Shown one piece after another: positions 9,020 through 16,712 of a DNA stretch of 64,000 bases (positions are counted from its first letter, which is position 1; each line of letters begins with the position of its first letter). The stretch comes from Streptomyces griseoluteus (GTDB lineage: Bacteria > Actinomycetota > Actinomycetes > Streptomycetales > Streptomycetaceae). Location of the stretch: NCBI GenBank assembly GCA_000717735.1, contig JOBE01000017.1, positions 53,903 to 117,902 on the forward strand, in the 5' to 3' direction. Position numbers and translations under genes: made by a program. Under the pieces are notes generated by a model. That model had not been told where the DNA came from, searched no databases, and worked only from the letters and a program-made list of their open reading frames with translations.

Positions 9020-9186
9020 TTCCCGAGCTCACTTCACGACACGTACCGGTGCGGCCCTGGGGTCAACCGGCCGTTGATTCCACGGAATTGTGTCGTACTG
9101 GCGGCTCCCGCGCGTGCCGCGTGCGCCCCGCTCGGGAGTGATTGCCGCGCCATCTCATTGACGTACAGAAGGGTGAAGCGATGGTG

Positions 9187-9975
9187 TTACGACAGGAGTT
9201 CGGGCTCCGCTCGGCTGATCCTGCGCCAGAGGGGCTGGTAGTTGATCCAGGCGACGAGGTCGCTGCCGAGCTGTTCGCGGGTGGCGACGGCCTCGCGGTG
9301 GTCGATGAGGACCGGTTTGCCGGCCGCTCGTGCGGTCAGCTGTACCTGGGCGCAGCGTTCCAGGGCGATGAACCACCAGGCCGCCGCGTCGACGGAGGTG
9401 CCGACGGTGAGGAGCCCGTGGTTGCGGAGCACGATCGCTTTGAAGGCGCCCAGGGCGACGGCGATCCGGCGGGCCTCCTCGGTGTCGACGGTGACTCCTG
9501 TGTAGGCGTCGTAGAGGGCGTGGTCCTGGTAGAAGGCGCAGGCCTCCTGGGTGATCGGGTCGAGGAGTTCGCCGAGTGCGGCCAGGGCCCGTCCGTGGAG
9601 GGAGTGGGTGTGGGCGACAGCGACGGCGTCGGGCCGGGCCCGGTGGACCGCGGCGTGCACGGTGAACGCGGCCTGGTTGACGTGCCGGCCGCCCCGGAGG
9701 ACCTGTCCTTCGCCGTTGACCAGGATGAGGTCGCCCGCGGCCACCTCCTCGAACGGGGCGCCGAAGGGGTTCACCCAGAAGCATTCGGGGTACTCGGGGT
9801 CGCGGGCGGTGATGTGGCCCGAGACGCCCTCCTCGTAGCCGAACCGTCCGAAGAGCCTGAGCGCGCCCGCGAGCCGCTGTTTGCGGTGGACGCGTTCCTC
9901 CTCCGCCGTCGCGTGGACGGGCGGCATGGCGAAGTGGAGCCGGTCGAGGGGGACGGGGTCGGGTATCACGCTCAT
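9187..9975 (-). CDS. class II aldolase/adducin family protein
   Basis: A 262-residue protein of the class II aldolase/adducin fold, which includes fuculose- and ribulose-phosphate aldolases and related lyases. Metal ligands are visible as HTHSLHG (about 122-128) and a later His in LRNHGLL. A Gly-rich GVSGHIT segment near residue 51 contributes to the substrate phosphate or carboxylate site. The family splits phosphorylated or free aldols using a divalent metal. There is no neighbouring sugar kinase or isomerase, so the substrate cannot be inferred. The gene lies downstream of guaA in the same direction, separated from it by a strong terminator hairpin. Confidence 0.85.
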   Translation of the reverse strand: MSVIPDPVPLDRLHFAMPPVHATAEEERVHRKQRLAGALRLFGRFGYEEGVSGHITARDPEYPECFWVNPFGAPFEEVAAGDLILVNGEGQVLRGGRHVNQAAFTVHAAVHRARPDAVAVAHTHSLHGRALAALGELLDPITQEACAFYQDHALYDAYTGVTVDTEEARRIAVALGAFKAIVLRNHGLLTVGTSVDAAAWWFIALERCAQVQLTARAAGKPVLIDHREAVATREQLGSDLVAWINYQPLWRRISRAEPELLS

Positions 9976-10029
9976 GCGCCGGAAGGTAACGCCCGGCCGG
10001 GCAAGTCACCAGAGCCCGGACACGACGAA

Positions 10030-10059
10030 GCCGCCGCCCCGGTTGCCCGGGACGGCGGC
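10030..10059 (-). terminator. terminator hairpin after guaA
   Basis: Arms 10030-10042 and 10047-10059 pair over 13 positions with a single mismatch around a TTGC loop (10043-10046). The hairpin lies 22-51 bases past the guaA stop and ahead of the aldolase gene start, so it ends guaA transcription. Confidence 0.8.
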
Positions 10060-10080
10060 CTCATGCACGTGCGGGAGCGA

Positions 10081-11682
10081 CTACTCCCACTCGATGGTGC
10101 CCGGCGGCTTGCTGGTGACGTCGAGGACGACGCGGTTGACGTCGGCGACCTCGTTGGTGATGCGGGTGGAGATCTTGGCCAGCACGTCGTACGGCAGACG
10201 CGACCAGTCGGCCGTCATGGCGTCCTCGGAGGAGACGGGACGCAGCACGATCGGGTGGCCGTAGGTGCGGCCGTCGCCCTGGACGCCCACGGAGCGGACG
10301 TCGGCGAGCAGGACGACCGGGCACTGCCAGATCTCGCGGTCGAGGCCGGCCGCGGTGAGCTCCTCGCGGGCGATGGCGTCGGCCTCGCGCAGCAGGTCCA
10401 GGCGCTCCTTGGTGACCTCGCCGACGATGCGGATGCCGAGGCCGGGGCCGGGGAACGGCTGGCGCTGGACGATCTCCTCGGGCAGGCCGAGCTCCTGGCC
10501 GACCATGCGGACCTCGTCCTTGAAGAGCTGGCGGAGCGGCTCGACGAGCTCGAACTCCAGGTCCTCGGGGAGGCCGCCCACGTTGTGGTGGGACTTGATG
10601 TTGGCGGTTCCGGTGCCGCCGCCGGACTCGACGATGTCCGGGTAGAGCGTGCCCTGGACGAGGAACGCGACGTCCTCGCCGGTGCCGGCCGACTCGGCGA
10701 CGATCTCGGCCTGCGCCTGCTCGAAGACCCGGATGAACTCGCGGCCGATGATCTTCCGCTTGGTCTCGGGGTCGGAGACGCCGGCGAGGGCGGTGAGGAA
10801 CCGCTCCTGCGCGTCGACGACCTTGAGGTTGACGCCGGTGGAGGCGACGAAGTCCTTCTCGACCTGCTCGGTCTCGCCCTTGCGCATGAGGCCGTGGTCG
10901 ACGTACACGCAGGTGAGCTGCGAGCCGATGGCCTTCTGCACGAGCGCGGCGGCCACGGCGGAGTCGACGCCGCCGGAGAGGCCGCAGACGGCGCGCTTGT
11001 TGCCGACCTGGGCGCGGATGGCCGCGACCTGCTCCTCGATCACGTTGCCCGTGGTCCAGCTGGGCTCGATGCCGGCGCCGCGGTAGAGGAAGTGCTCCAG
11101 GATCTGCTGGCCGTGCGTGGAGTGCAGCACCTCGGGGTGGTACTGGACGCCGTACAGCTTCTTCTCGTCGTTCTCGAAGGCGGCGACCGGCACGACGTCC
11201 GTGGACGCGGTGACGGAGAAGCCCTCGGGGGCGGCGGAGCAGGCGTCGCCGTGCGACATCCACACGGACTGCTCGACCGGGGTGCCCTCGAAGAGGGTGG
11301 AGCCGGCCTTGGAGACGTGCAGCGGGGTCCGGCCGTACTCGCGGGCGCCGGTGTTGTCGACGGTGCCACCGAGGGTCGTCGCCATCAGCTGGAAGCCGTA
11401 GCACATACCGAAGACGGGGATGCCCGCCTCGAAGAGGGCGCGGTCGAGACGGGGGGCGTTCTCCGCGTACACGGAGGACGGGCCGCCGGAGAGGATGATC
11501 GCCTTGGGGTTCTTGGCCAGCATCTCGGCCACCGGCATGGTGGACGGGACGATCTCGCTGTAGACCCGGGCCTCACGGACGCGGCGGGCGATGAGCTGGG
11601 CGTACTGGGCGCCGAAGTCGACAACGAGGACTACGTCCGGGTTGGAGACGTCGGGCGCGGCAGCGGGAGTCGCTGATGACAC
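10081..11682 (-). CDS. guaA: GMP synthase (glutamine-hydrolysing)
   Basis: A 533-residue two-domain enzyme converting XMP, Gln and ATP to GMP in the cytoplasm. The class I glutamine amidotransferase domain (about 15-205) carries the nucleophile Cys94 in [11 protein letters not shown] and the His/Glu pair in YHPEV. The ATP-pyrophosphatase domain (about 210-410) has the PP-loop SGGVDS. The dimerisation domain ends in [15 protein letters not shown]. The start is GTG at 11682. It lies divergent to a leader peptide/chorismate mutase unit. Together with guaB and guaB3 at 28-31 kb it supplies guanine nucleotides. Length and all motifs match the family. Confidence 0.97.
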   Translation of the reverse strand: MSSATPAAAPDVSNPDVVLVVDFGAQYAQLIARRVREARVYSEIVPSTMPVAEMLAKNPKAIILSGGPSSVYAENAPRLDRALFEAGIPVFGMCYGFQLMATTLGGTVDNTGAREYGRTPLHVSKAGSTLFEGTPVEQSVWMSHGDACSAAPEGFSVTASTDVVPVAAFENDEKKLYGVQYHPEVLHSTHGQQILEHFLYRGAGIEPSWTTGNVIEEQVAAIRAQVGNKRAVCGLSGGVDSAVAAALVQKAIGSQLTCVYVDHGLMRKGETEQVEKDFVASTGVNLKVVDAQERFLTALAGVSDPETKRKIIGREFIRVFEQAQAEIVAESAGTGEDVAFLVQGTLYPDIVESGGGTGTANIKSHHNVGGLPEDLEFELVEPLRQLFKDEVRMVGQELGLPEEIVQRQPFPGPGLGIRIVGEVTKERLDLLREADAIAREELTAAGLDREIWQCPVVLLADVRSVGVQGDGRTYGHPIVLRPVSSEDAMTADWSRLPYDVLAKISTRITNEVADVNRVVLDVTSKPPGTIEWE

Positions 11683-11786
11683 TACGGCGGCCTTCCGGCG
11701 GTAGGGAGCGTCCCCCGAGAGGGGGGTTATTTGTCGATTCTACCGGCGCGCCGCCGACGCTTTTCGTCTCACCATCCGAACCCGGT

Positions 11787-11819
11787 TTGGCCCGCGCTCG
11801 TCGTCGGGGTCCATACTGT
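11787..11819 (+). promoter_or_regulatory. candidate promoter of the chorismate mutase leader
   Basis: TTGGCC at 11787-11792 and CATACT at 11812-11817 (or TACTGT at 11814-11819) form a plausible though long-spaced (19 bases) -35/-10 pair. It would place transcription start at or next to the ATG at 11824, so the leader ORF would be translated from a leaderless mRNA. Confidence 0.4.
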
Positions 11820-11823
11820 CGGC

Positions 11824-11895
11824 ATGCGCGAGTTCACGACCTTCGTCTTTACCTATGGCAACCGGCCCACCGGCTGCCATGGTCGTGCTGCTTGA
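11824..11895 (+). CDS. Phe/Tyr-rich leader peptide (attenuator)
   Basis: A 23-codon ORF starting MREFTTFVFTYG with three Phe and one Tyr among codons 4-11, followed by an intrinsic terminator and the chorismate mutase gene. The codon block reads TTC-ACG-ACC-TTC-GTC-TTT-ACC-TAT at 11833-11856. A hairpin begins directly behind it: GGCA (11857-11860) with TGCC (11875-11878), and CCGG (11862-11865) with CCGG (11870-11873), with one A/C mismatch. This is the layout of a ribosome-sensing leader: Phe or Tyr shortage would stall the ribosome on these codons. That chorismate mutase is the first step toward Phe and Tyr supports the reading. Confidence 0.7.
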   Translation: MREFTTFVFTYGNRPTGCHGRAA

Positions 11896-11919
11896 GCAAC
11901 TGACAAGCGACTTCCCAGG

Positions 11920-11956
11920 CGCCCCGGGCCGACAGGCCCGGGGCGTTCTGCGTTTT
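11920..11956 (+). terminator. attenuator terminator before chorismate mutase
   Basis: A perfect 11-bp stem (11920-11930 with 11935-11945, loop GACA) followed by TTCTGCGTTTT. It lies between the leader ORF and the chorismate mutase RBS. The 3' half of its 5' arm (GGGCC, 11926-11930) can instead pair with GGCCC at 11864-11868 inside the leader, giving a candidate antiterminator. Confidence 0.75.
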
Positions 11957-12003
11957 CCGGGCCGGGTCGCTCCAAGGCATCCGACACCACGAGGAGCCCA
12001 GCC

Positions 12004-12294
12004 ATGACCGCCCTGCCCCAGACCGAGAAGACCGGCGCCCACACCGACGAGGCGGCGATGCTGATCGGTGACGCCCGGGAGCGCATCGACGCGCTCGACG
12101 ACCGGATCATCGGTCTCATCCAGGAACGGATGGCCGTCTCGGCCGTCATCCAGGAGGCCCGGATCTCCTCGGGCGGCCGCCGGGTGAACCTGGCGCGCGA
12201 GATGGAGGTCCTCGGCCACTTCCGGGACGCGCTGGGCAAGCCGGGCACGGCGCTGGCCATGACAATGCTGGAGCTGTGCCGCGGGCGCATCTGA
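12004..12294 (+). CDS. chorismate mutase, AroQ type
   Basis: A 96-residue monofunctional chorismate mutase of the all-helical AroQ class, turning chorismate into prephenate for Phe and Tyr. It has the N-terminal helix with the substrate-binding Arg (IGDARERIDALDDRIIGLIQERM, about 21-43), the turn ARISSGGRRVNLAREMEVL and a C-terminal helix. There is no fused prephenate dehydratase or DAHP synthase domain. An RBS (GAGGAG, 11991-11996) sits 7 bases before the ATG. Expression is probably governed by the leader peptide and terminator just upstream. Confidence 0.9.
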   Translation: MTALPQTEKTGAHTDEAAMLIGDARERIDALDDRIIGLIQERMAVSAVIQEARISSGGRRVNLAREMEVLGHFRDALGKPGTALAMTMLELCRGRI

Positions 12295-12316
12295 GTGCCC
12301 CCGGGATCCCTCGCGA

Positions 12317-12373
12317 GCGCCCCGCGTCCGATCCGGCGCCCCGCGTCCGATCCGGCGCCCCGCGTCCGGCCCG
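12317..12373. repeat. three tandem 19-bp repeats
   Basis: Unit GCGCCCCGCGTCCGATCCG at 12317-12335 and 12336-12354, and a third copy with two changes at 12355-12373. Partial units flank them (12374-12382 and about 12392-12400). They lie just past the chorismate mutase stop. Confidence 0.85.
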
Positions 12374-12794
12374 GCGCCTCCGTGGCCGCGCGAGCGCCCC
12401 GCATGTGAGTGGGTGACCGCATCTGAGTTCGGGCCCGCTCTCACCCGTACGGCGCGTGACCGGCTCCGGCCCGGCTTCGTTGGTCCGGGTGTCCGTGCCA
12501 GCCAGGGGCGGGCCCGTAAGAAACCACGCGTGGCTTCGCTGGGGCGTGTGGCGTACCTCAGGTACGTCGTGGGACCTCGCACCAGCGCTTGTGACCGGAC
12601 AGCAGGGGACAGCAGCCCGGTCACGCAGAAAGGGCGGTCGGTCCCGGGGACGCCCGGGGCCGGCCGCAACCGGCCGATCTCTCCCGATCCCTCCCGCACC
12701 TGCCGTCCCCGTTGCTCTCCTCTCCCACGCGGCGCGACCCCCCGGCGCCGCCCCGCTCGGCACCGCCGCTGCCCTGATACCGGTGCCGACCCCC

Positions 12795-12840
12795 AAGGGC
12801 CCCGTGCCGCCGCGACCGGAATCGCGGGCACGGGGCCCTT
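12795..12840. terminator. bidirectional terminator hairpin
   Basis: A perfect 14-bp stem, AAGGGCCCCGTGCC (12795-12808) with its complement at 12827-12840, 18-base loop. It begins with AA and ends with TT, so it could stop transcripts from either side of this convergent region. Confidence 0.65.
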
Positions 12841-12862
12841 GCCCGCACCCACCCGCCTCGGA

Positions 12863-12876
12863 CGTGACGCGCGTCA
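12863..12876. promoter_or_regulatory. CRP-like palindrome GTGACGCGCGTCAC
   Basis: A perfect 14-bp palindrome that fits the GTG-N6-GNCAC pattern described for Streptomyces Crp. A -10-like TACAAC at 12899-12904 would put a start near 12911, about 41.5 bases from the palindrome centre, the class II activator spacing. The start point is inferred. Confidence 0.45.
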
Positions 12877-12929
12877 CACAAAGATCCCGTGCAACCGCTA
12901 CAACCATCCCGGCCGGTCGCGGGTCATCT

Positions 12930-12953
12930 ATGCAGCATCACCAAAGCTGGTGA
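12930..12953 (+). CDS. 7-residue mini-ORF MQHHQSW
   Basis: ATG at 12930, TGA at 12951-12953. The last codons lie in a perfect hairpin, TCACCA (12938-12943) with TGGTGA (12948-12953). The TGA abuts a strong terminator. The size and position resemble an attenuator leader, but no gene on this strand follows. It may be a free-standing small RNA with an accidental ORF. Confidence 0.35.
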   Translation: MQHHQSW

Positions 12954-12993
12954 GGGCGCTGCACTCGGAGGGGGGTGCAGCGCCCTTTCCGTT
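12953..12993 (+). terminator. intrinsic terminator of the small transcription unit
   Basis: A perfect 11-bp stem AGGGCGCTGCA (12953-12963) with TGCAGCGCCCT (12976-12986), then TTCCGTTT. Its 5' arm can alternatively pair through GCTGC (12958-12962) with GCAGC at 12932-12936, so two exclusive folds exist. Confidence 0.7.
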
Positions 12994-13029
12994 TCCGCGA
13001 CCTTCCGCGGTCGGATGGCCCGCGCCGCG

Positions 13030-14835
13030 CTATGCCTTCTTCGGCGGGACCGCCGGCATCCCCAGGAACGGCAGCCGCAGGGCACCGAAGGCCTCGGCCG
13101 GGACCGTCGGCGACTTCGGTTCGACCGCCGCGAGCCGTACGTACTCCTCGCCCTGCCGCGGTCGCGTGTCCTCCTCGCCCTTGTTCGGCCAGAAGGACAT
13201 GGCCCGCTCGGCCTGCGCGGTGATCGTCAGGGACGGGTTGACGCCGAGGTTGGCGGAGACGGCCGCCCCGTCGACGACGGAGATCCCGGGGTGCCCGTAG
13301 AGCCGGTGGTACGGGTCGATGACGCCGGACTCGGCGTCGGCGCCGATCGGGCAGCCGCCCAGGAAGTGGGCGGTGAGCGGGGTGCCCATCAGTTCGCCGA
13401 TGTTGGAGCCGGCGAAGCCGTTGATCTCCTCGGCGAGGAGGGTGGCGGCCCGGGTGGCCTCGGGGATCTGGACCGGGTTCGGCGCCCCATGGCCCTGGCG
13501 GGCCGTGAGCAGGCCCTTTCCGAGGCCGCCGGGCTTCCGGTAGGTCGTGAGGGAGTTGTCGAGGGACTGCATGACCAGGCCGATGATGGTCCGCTCCGAC
13601 CAGTGCCAGTTGGAGAGCGAGCGCGCGGCGAGCGTGGGGTGCTTGAGCAGGTTGAGGAACCAGCTGCGTACCCGGTGGGCCCCGTACGGGACCTGGAAGA
13701 CGGTCAGGCTGCCCATGGAGTTGGAGCCCTTGCCGTACCGCACCGGCTCGATGTGGGTGTTGGCGTCGGGGTGGACGGACGAGGTGATGGCGACGCCCTT
13801 GGTGAAGTCGGCCTTCTCCTTGCCGTGCTTCTTGCGGTAGCGGCGGTCGGTGGTCTGCGCGCCGACGAGGCCCTCGGAGTTGGTGCGGGTCAGCTCGCCG
13901 AGCCGTCGCGAGATCCGGGGCAGCAGTCCGCTGTCCTTCATCCGGTGCAGCAGGGTCTGGGTGCCGTACGTGCCGGCCGCGATCACCACGCGGCGGGCGG
14001 TGAACGTCCGCCCGTTCCCCTTCCGCCGCCGGTCGGTGGGCAGGGTCTTCACCGCGAAGCCGCCCCGCGAGTCCTCGGTGACGGTGACGACCGTGGTCAT
14101 GGGGTGGACGGTGGCGCCCGCCTTCTCCGCGAGGTGGAGGTAGTTCTCGTTGAGGGTGTTCTTGGCGCCGTGACGGCAGCCGGTCATGCACTCGCCGCAC
14201 TCGGTGCAGGCGCGCCGGGCCGGGCCCACGCCGCCGAAGTAGGGGTCGGCGACCTCGGCGCCGGGCTTGGCCTTCGCCTTACCGTCGGCATCGGCACCAT
14301 CACCGAAGAAGACGCCGACCGGCGCCATGTGGAAGGTGTCGCCGATGCCCATGGCCTGGGCGGCCGCCTTGAGGTGTACGTCGGAGGGGGTCGTCGTCGG
14401 GTTGAGCCGGACGCCGAGCATCCGCTGGGCCTGGTCGTAGTACGGCCGCAGCTCGTCCTGCCAGTCCGTGATGTCCTTCCACTGCGGGTCGTCGAAGAAC
14501 GGCTTGGGCGGTACGTAGAGGGTGTTGGCGTAGTTGAGGGAGCCGCCGCCTACGCCGGCGCCCGCGAGCACCATGACGTTGCCGAGCAGATGGATGCGCT
14601 GGATGCCGTAGAGGCCGAGCGCCGGGGCCCAGAGGAAGTTCTTCACGTCCCAGGAGTTCTTCGGCAGGCTCGCGCGGGTGAAGCGGCGCCCGGCCTCCAG
14701 GACGCCGACCCGGTAGCCCTTCTCGGTGAGACGGAGGGCGGTGACCGAACCGCCGAAGCCGGAGCCGACGACGAGGACGTCGTAGTCGTACGCACTGTCC
14801 TCGTCCTGATTCTGGGCAGGGGGTACCACGGTCAT
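13030..14835 (-). CDS. GMC-family oxidoreductase (cholesterol oxidase-like)
   Basis: A 601-residue FAD-dependent glucose-methanol-choline oxidoreductase. The dinucleotide fold begins at about residue 19 (VLVVGSGFGGSVTALRL). A GMC signature (AGAGVGGGSLNYANT) lies near 92-106. A Cys-rich stretch CTECGECMTGC at about 204-214 resembles a ferredoxin-like loop of the ChoD-type family. The C-terminal GMC_oxred_C portion ends with the FAD-binding VVDGAAVSANLGVNPSLTITAQAE. There is no signal peptide. The family oxidises alcohols or sterols, but this ChoD-like branch is not proven to use cholesterol. The SSADH gene lies upstream by 39 bases in the same direction, so the two are probably one operon. Confidence 0.88.
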   Translation of the reverse strand: MTVVPPAQNQDEDSAYDYDVLVVGSGFGGSVTALRLTEKGYRVGVLEAGRRFTRASLPKNSWDVKNFLWAPALGLYGIQRIHLLGNVMVLAGAGVGGGSLNYANTLYVPPKPFFDDPQWKDITDWQDELRPYYDQAQRMLGVRLNPTTTPSDVHLKAAAQAMGIGDTFHMAPVGVFFGDGADADGKAKAKPGAEVADPYFGGVGPARRACTECGECMTGCRHGAKNTLNENYLHLAEKAGATVHPMTTVVTVTEDSRGGFAVKTLPTDRRRKGNGRTFTARRVVIAAGTYGTQTLLHRMKDSGLLPRISRRLGELTRTNSEGLVGAQTTDRRYRKKHGKEKADFTKGVAITSSVHPDANTHIEPVRYGKGSNSMGSLTVFQVPYGAHRVRSWFLNLLKHPTLAARSLSNWHWSERTIIGLVMQSLDNSLTTYRKPGGLGKGLLTARQGHGAPNPVQIPEATRAATLLAEEINGFAGSNIGELMGTPLTAHFLGGCPIGADAESGVIDPYHRLYGHPGISVVDGAAVSANLGVNPSLTITAQAERAMSFWPNKGEEDTRPRQGEEYVRLAAVEPKSPTVPAEAFGALRLPFLGMPAVPPKKA

Positions 14836-14874
14836 GGCTCTCCTCGTACGAAAAGGGGTGAAAGGGGAAGGACG

Positions 14875-16539
14875 TCAGCGCAGGCGGAGGGCCTTCATCG
14901 CCTTCAGGGACACGCTCATGAACGCGGCGTACTTCTCGTCGTCCATCCCGAAGGAGGGCGCGAGGGGCATCAGCCGCTGCTGGGCGACGGTCTGGGCCTC
15001 GGTGTACTTGAGGATGCCCTCCGAGCCGTGGCGGCGGCCGAGCCCGGAGTCCTTCATGCCGCCCATCGGGGACTGCACGCTGCCGTAGGCGGGGGCGTAT
15101 CCCTCGTTGATGTTGACGGTGCCGGTGCGCAGGCGGGCGGCGACGGCGTGGCCGCGGCGGGAGTCCTTCGTCCAGACGGACGAGTTCAGTCCGTACGGGG
15201 TGGCGTTGGCGAGGGCGACGACCTCGTCCTCGTCGGTGAAGCGGTAGATCGAGACGACCGGGCCGAAGGTCTCCTCGGAGCAGACCGCCATCGGGGCCTC
15301 GACGCCGTCGAGGATGGTCGGCTCGTAGAAGAGGGGGCCGATGTCGGGGCGCGCGACGCCGCCCGCGACGAGCGTGGCGCCCTTGGCGACGGCCTCGTCG
15401 ACGTGCTTCGTGACGGTCTCCAGCTGCCGCTCGCCGACGAGGGAGCCCATGTCGGCGCCGTAGGCGAGGGCGCTGCCGAGCCGCATCGCCTTCGTACGGG
15501 CGGCGAAGCGGGCGACGAAGTCGTCGGCGACCGACTCGTGCACGTACAGGCGCTCGATGGAGATGCAGAGCTGTCCGGCGGAGGAGAAGCAGGCGCGGAC
15601 GGCTCCGGCGGCGGCCTTCTCTATGTCGGCGTCCTTGAGGACGAGCATCGCGTTCTTGCCGCCGAGTTCGAGGGAGACGCCGACGAGCCGGGCGGCGGCG
15701 CCCTGGGCGACCTCGCGGCCGGTGCGGGTGGAGCCGGTGAAGGAGACGTAGTCGGCGTGCTTGACGACCTCGGGGCCGACGACCGGGCCCTCGCCGAGGA
15801 CGACCTGGAAGACCTCGGCGGGAAGACCGGCCTCGATGAGCAGGTCACGGGCCCACAGCGCGGTGAGCGCGGTCTCGGTGTCCGGCTTCATGACGACGGC
15901 GTTGCCCGAGACGAAGGCGGGGAGCGCGTCGCCGACGGAGAGTTCGAGCGGGTAGTTCCAGGGCGCGATCTGGCCGACGACCCCGCGCGGCTGGCGCAGC
16001 TCGGTGACCTTGGTGAGGGTCGGCACGACGCCGGTGTGGTGGCGGGGGCGCAGGTAGGAGCCGGCCTTGCGGCCGTAGTGGCGGGCGGCGACGGCCACCG
16101 CCTGCACCTCCTCGTGGGCGTGCAGGCGCGCCTTGCCGGTCTCCAGCTGGATGAGGTCGAGGACCTCGGACTGGCGCTGGAGGACGAGGTCGTGGAAGCG
16201 GAGGAGGACGGCGGCGCGGGTCTTGACCGGGGTGGCGGCCCAGACGGCCTGGGCGGCTCGCGCGCGCGTGAAGGCCTCGGCGACGTCCTCGGGCGTGGAC
16301 TCGGGCAGGTCCGCCAGCTTGTCCCCGGTGAAGGGGGTGTGGTTGGCCGTCCGGCCGGAGCCGACGACGCCCCGGGTGAGCCGGGCGACCACCTCGGGCG
16401 TCACGACGTCGGCGGCGGTGCGCACGCCGGCGGGCACGGGCGCGACCGGGTTCGTGGCCGCGGCGGGGGCGGCGGCTCCTGCCTTCGCGGCGGGGGCGTC
16501 GGGAACCGAGAGGGCGGCGGGGGCCTGCGAGTCCGTCAT
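14875..16539 (-). CDS. gabD2: succinate-semialdehyde dehydrogenase-type aldehyde dehydrogenase
   Basis: A 554-residue NAD(P)-dependent aldehyde dehydrogenase close to the actinobacterial GabD2 branch. An Ala/Pro-rich leader (about 1-55) precedes the ALDH fold. Seen are the cofactor-site Asn in APWNYPL, the FTGSTRTG nucleotide loop, the general-base Glu in SLELGGKN and the nucleophile Cys in SAGQLCIS. The reaction is succinic semialdehyde to succinate, linking GABA breakdown or a 2-oxoglutarate bypass to the TCA cycle. The exact substrate is inferred from family. It is first in an apparent operon with the GMC oxidoreductase, which could in principle generate the aldehyde. Confidence 0.87.
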   Translation of the reverse strand: MTDSQAPAALSVPDAPAAKAGAAAPAAATNPVAPVPAGVRTAADVVTPEVVARLTRGVVGSGRTANHTPFTGDKLADLPESTPEDVAEAFTRARAAQAVWAATPVKTRAAVLLRFHDLVLQRQSEVLDLIQLETGKARLHAHEEVQAVAVAARHYGRKAGSYLRPRHHTGVVPTLTKVTELRQPRGVVGQIAPWNYPLELSVGDALPAFVSGNAVVMKPDTETALTALWARDLLIEAGLPAEVFQVVLGEGPVVGPEVVKHADYVSFTGSTRTGREVAQGAAARLVGVSLELGGKNAMLVLKDADIEKAAAGAVRACFSSAGQLCISIERLYVHESVADDFVARFAARTKAMRLGSALAYGADMGSLVGERQLETVTKHVDEAVAKGATLVAGGVARPDIGPLFYEPTILDGVEAPMAVCSEETFGPVVSIYRFTDEDEVVALANATPYGLNSSVWTKDSRRGHAVAARLRTGTVNINEGYAPAYGSVQSPMGGMKDSGLGRRHGSEGILKYTEAQTVAQQRLMPLAPSFGMDDEKYAAFMSVSLKAMKALRLR

Positions 16540-16712
16540 GAGGGCGAGCGTAGGCGGCGTTCCGCCCTTTGGGTACCCGTCGGTAATGCGATTTCACCGG
16601 GTGCGCACATCACGCCAGCGATCACTGGCACATAAGGCCTGATCAGGGGCTTACGGCCGACGGGAGTCCCTCGTCGGAGATTTTCGCGGGTGCTCGGTCG
16701 CCCTCGCGGGTT

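Larger units (their letters stand above)
12295..13029. other. 735-base noncoding region between convergent genes
   Basis: No convincing gene over 20 codons on either strand; the open frames here are Arg/Pro/Gly low complexity. It contains the tandem repeats at 12317, a perfect 14-bp hairpin at 12795-12840, a CRP-like palindrome at 12863-12876, the tiny ORF at 12930 and the terminator at 12953-12986. Confidence 0.6.

Noticed and set aside
9142..11676. 844-residue open frame on the + strand
   Set aside because: Lies opposite the aldolase-like gene and guaA. Composition is typical of an antisense high-GC frame.
12938..12986. 6C RNA on the minus strand
   Set aside because: The hairpin has a CCCCCC loop on the minus strand, but the second C-rich hairpin that defines 6C RNA is missing.
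12889..16635. 1248-residue open frame on the + strand
   Set aside because: Antisense to the GMC oxidoreductase and SSADH genes, both of which have complete motifs.
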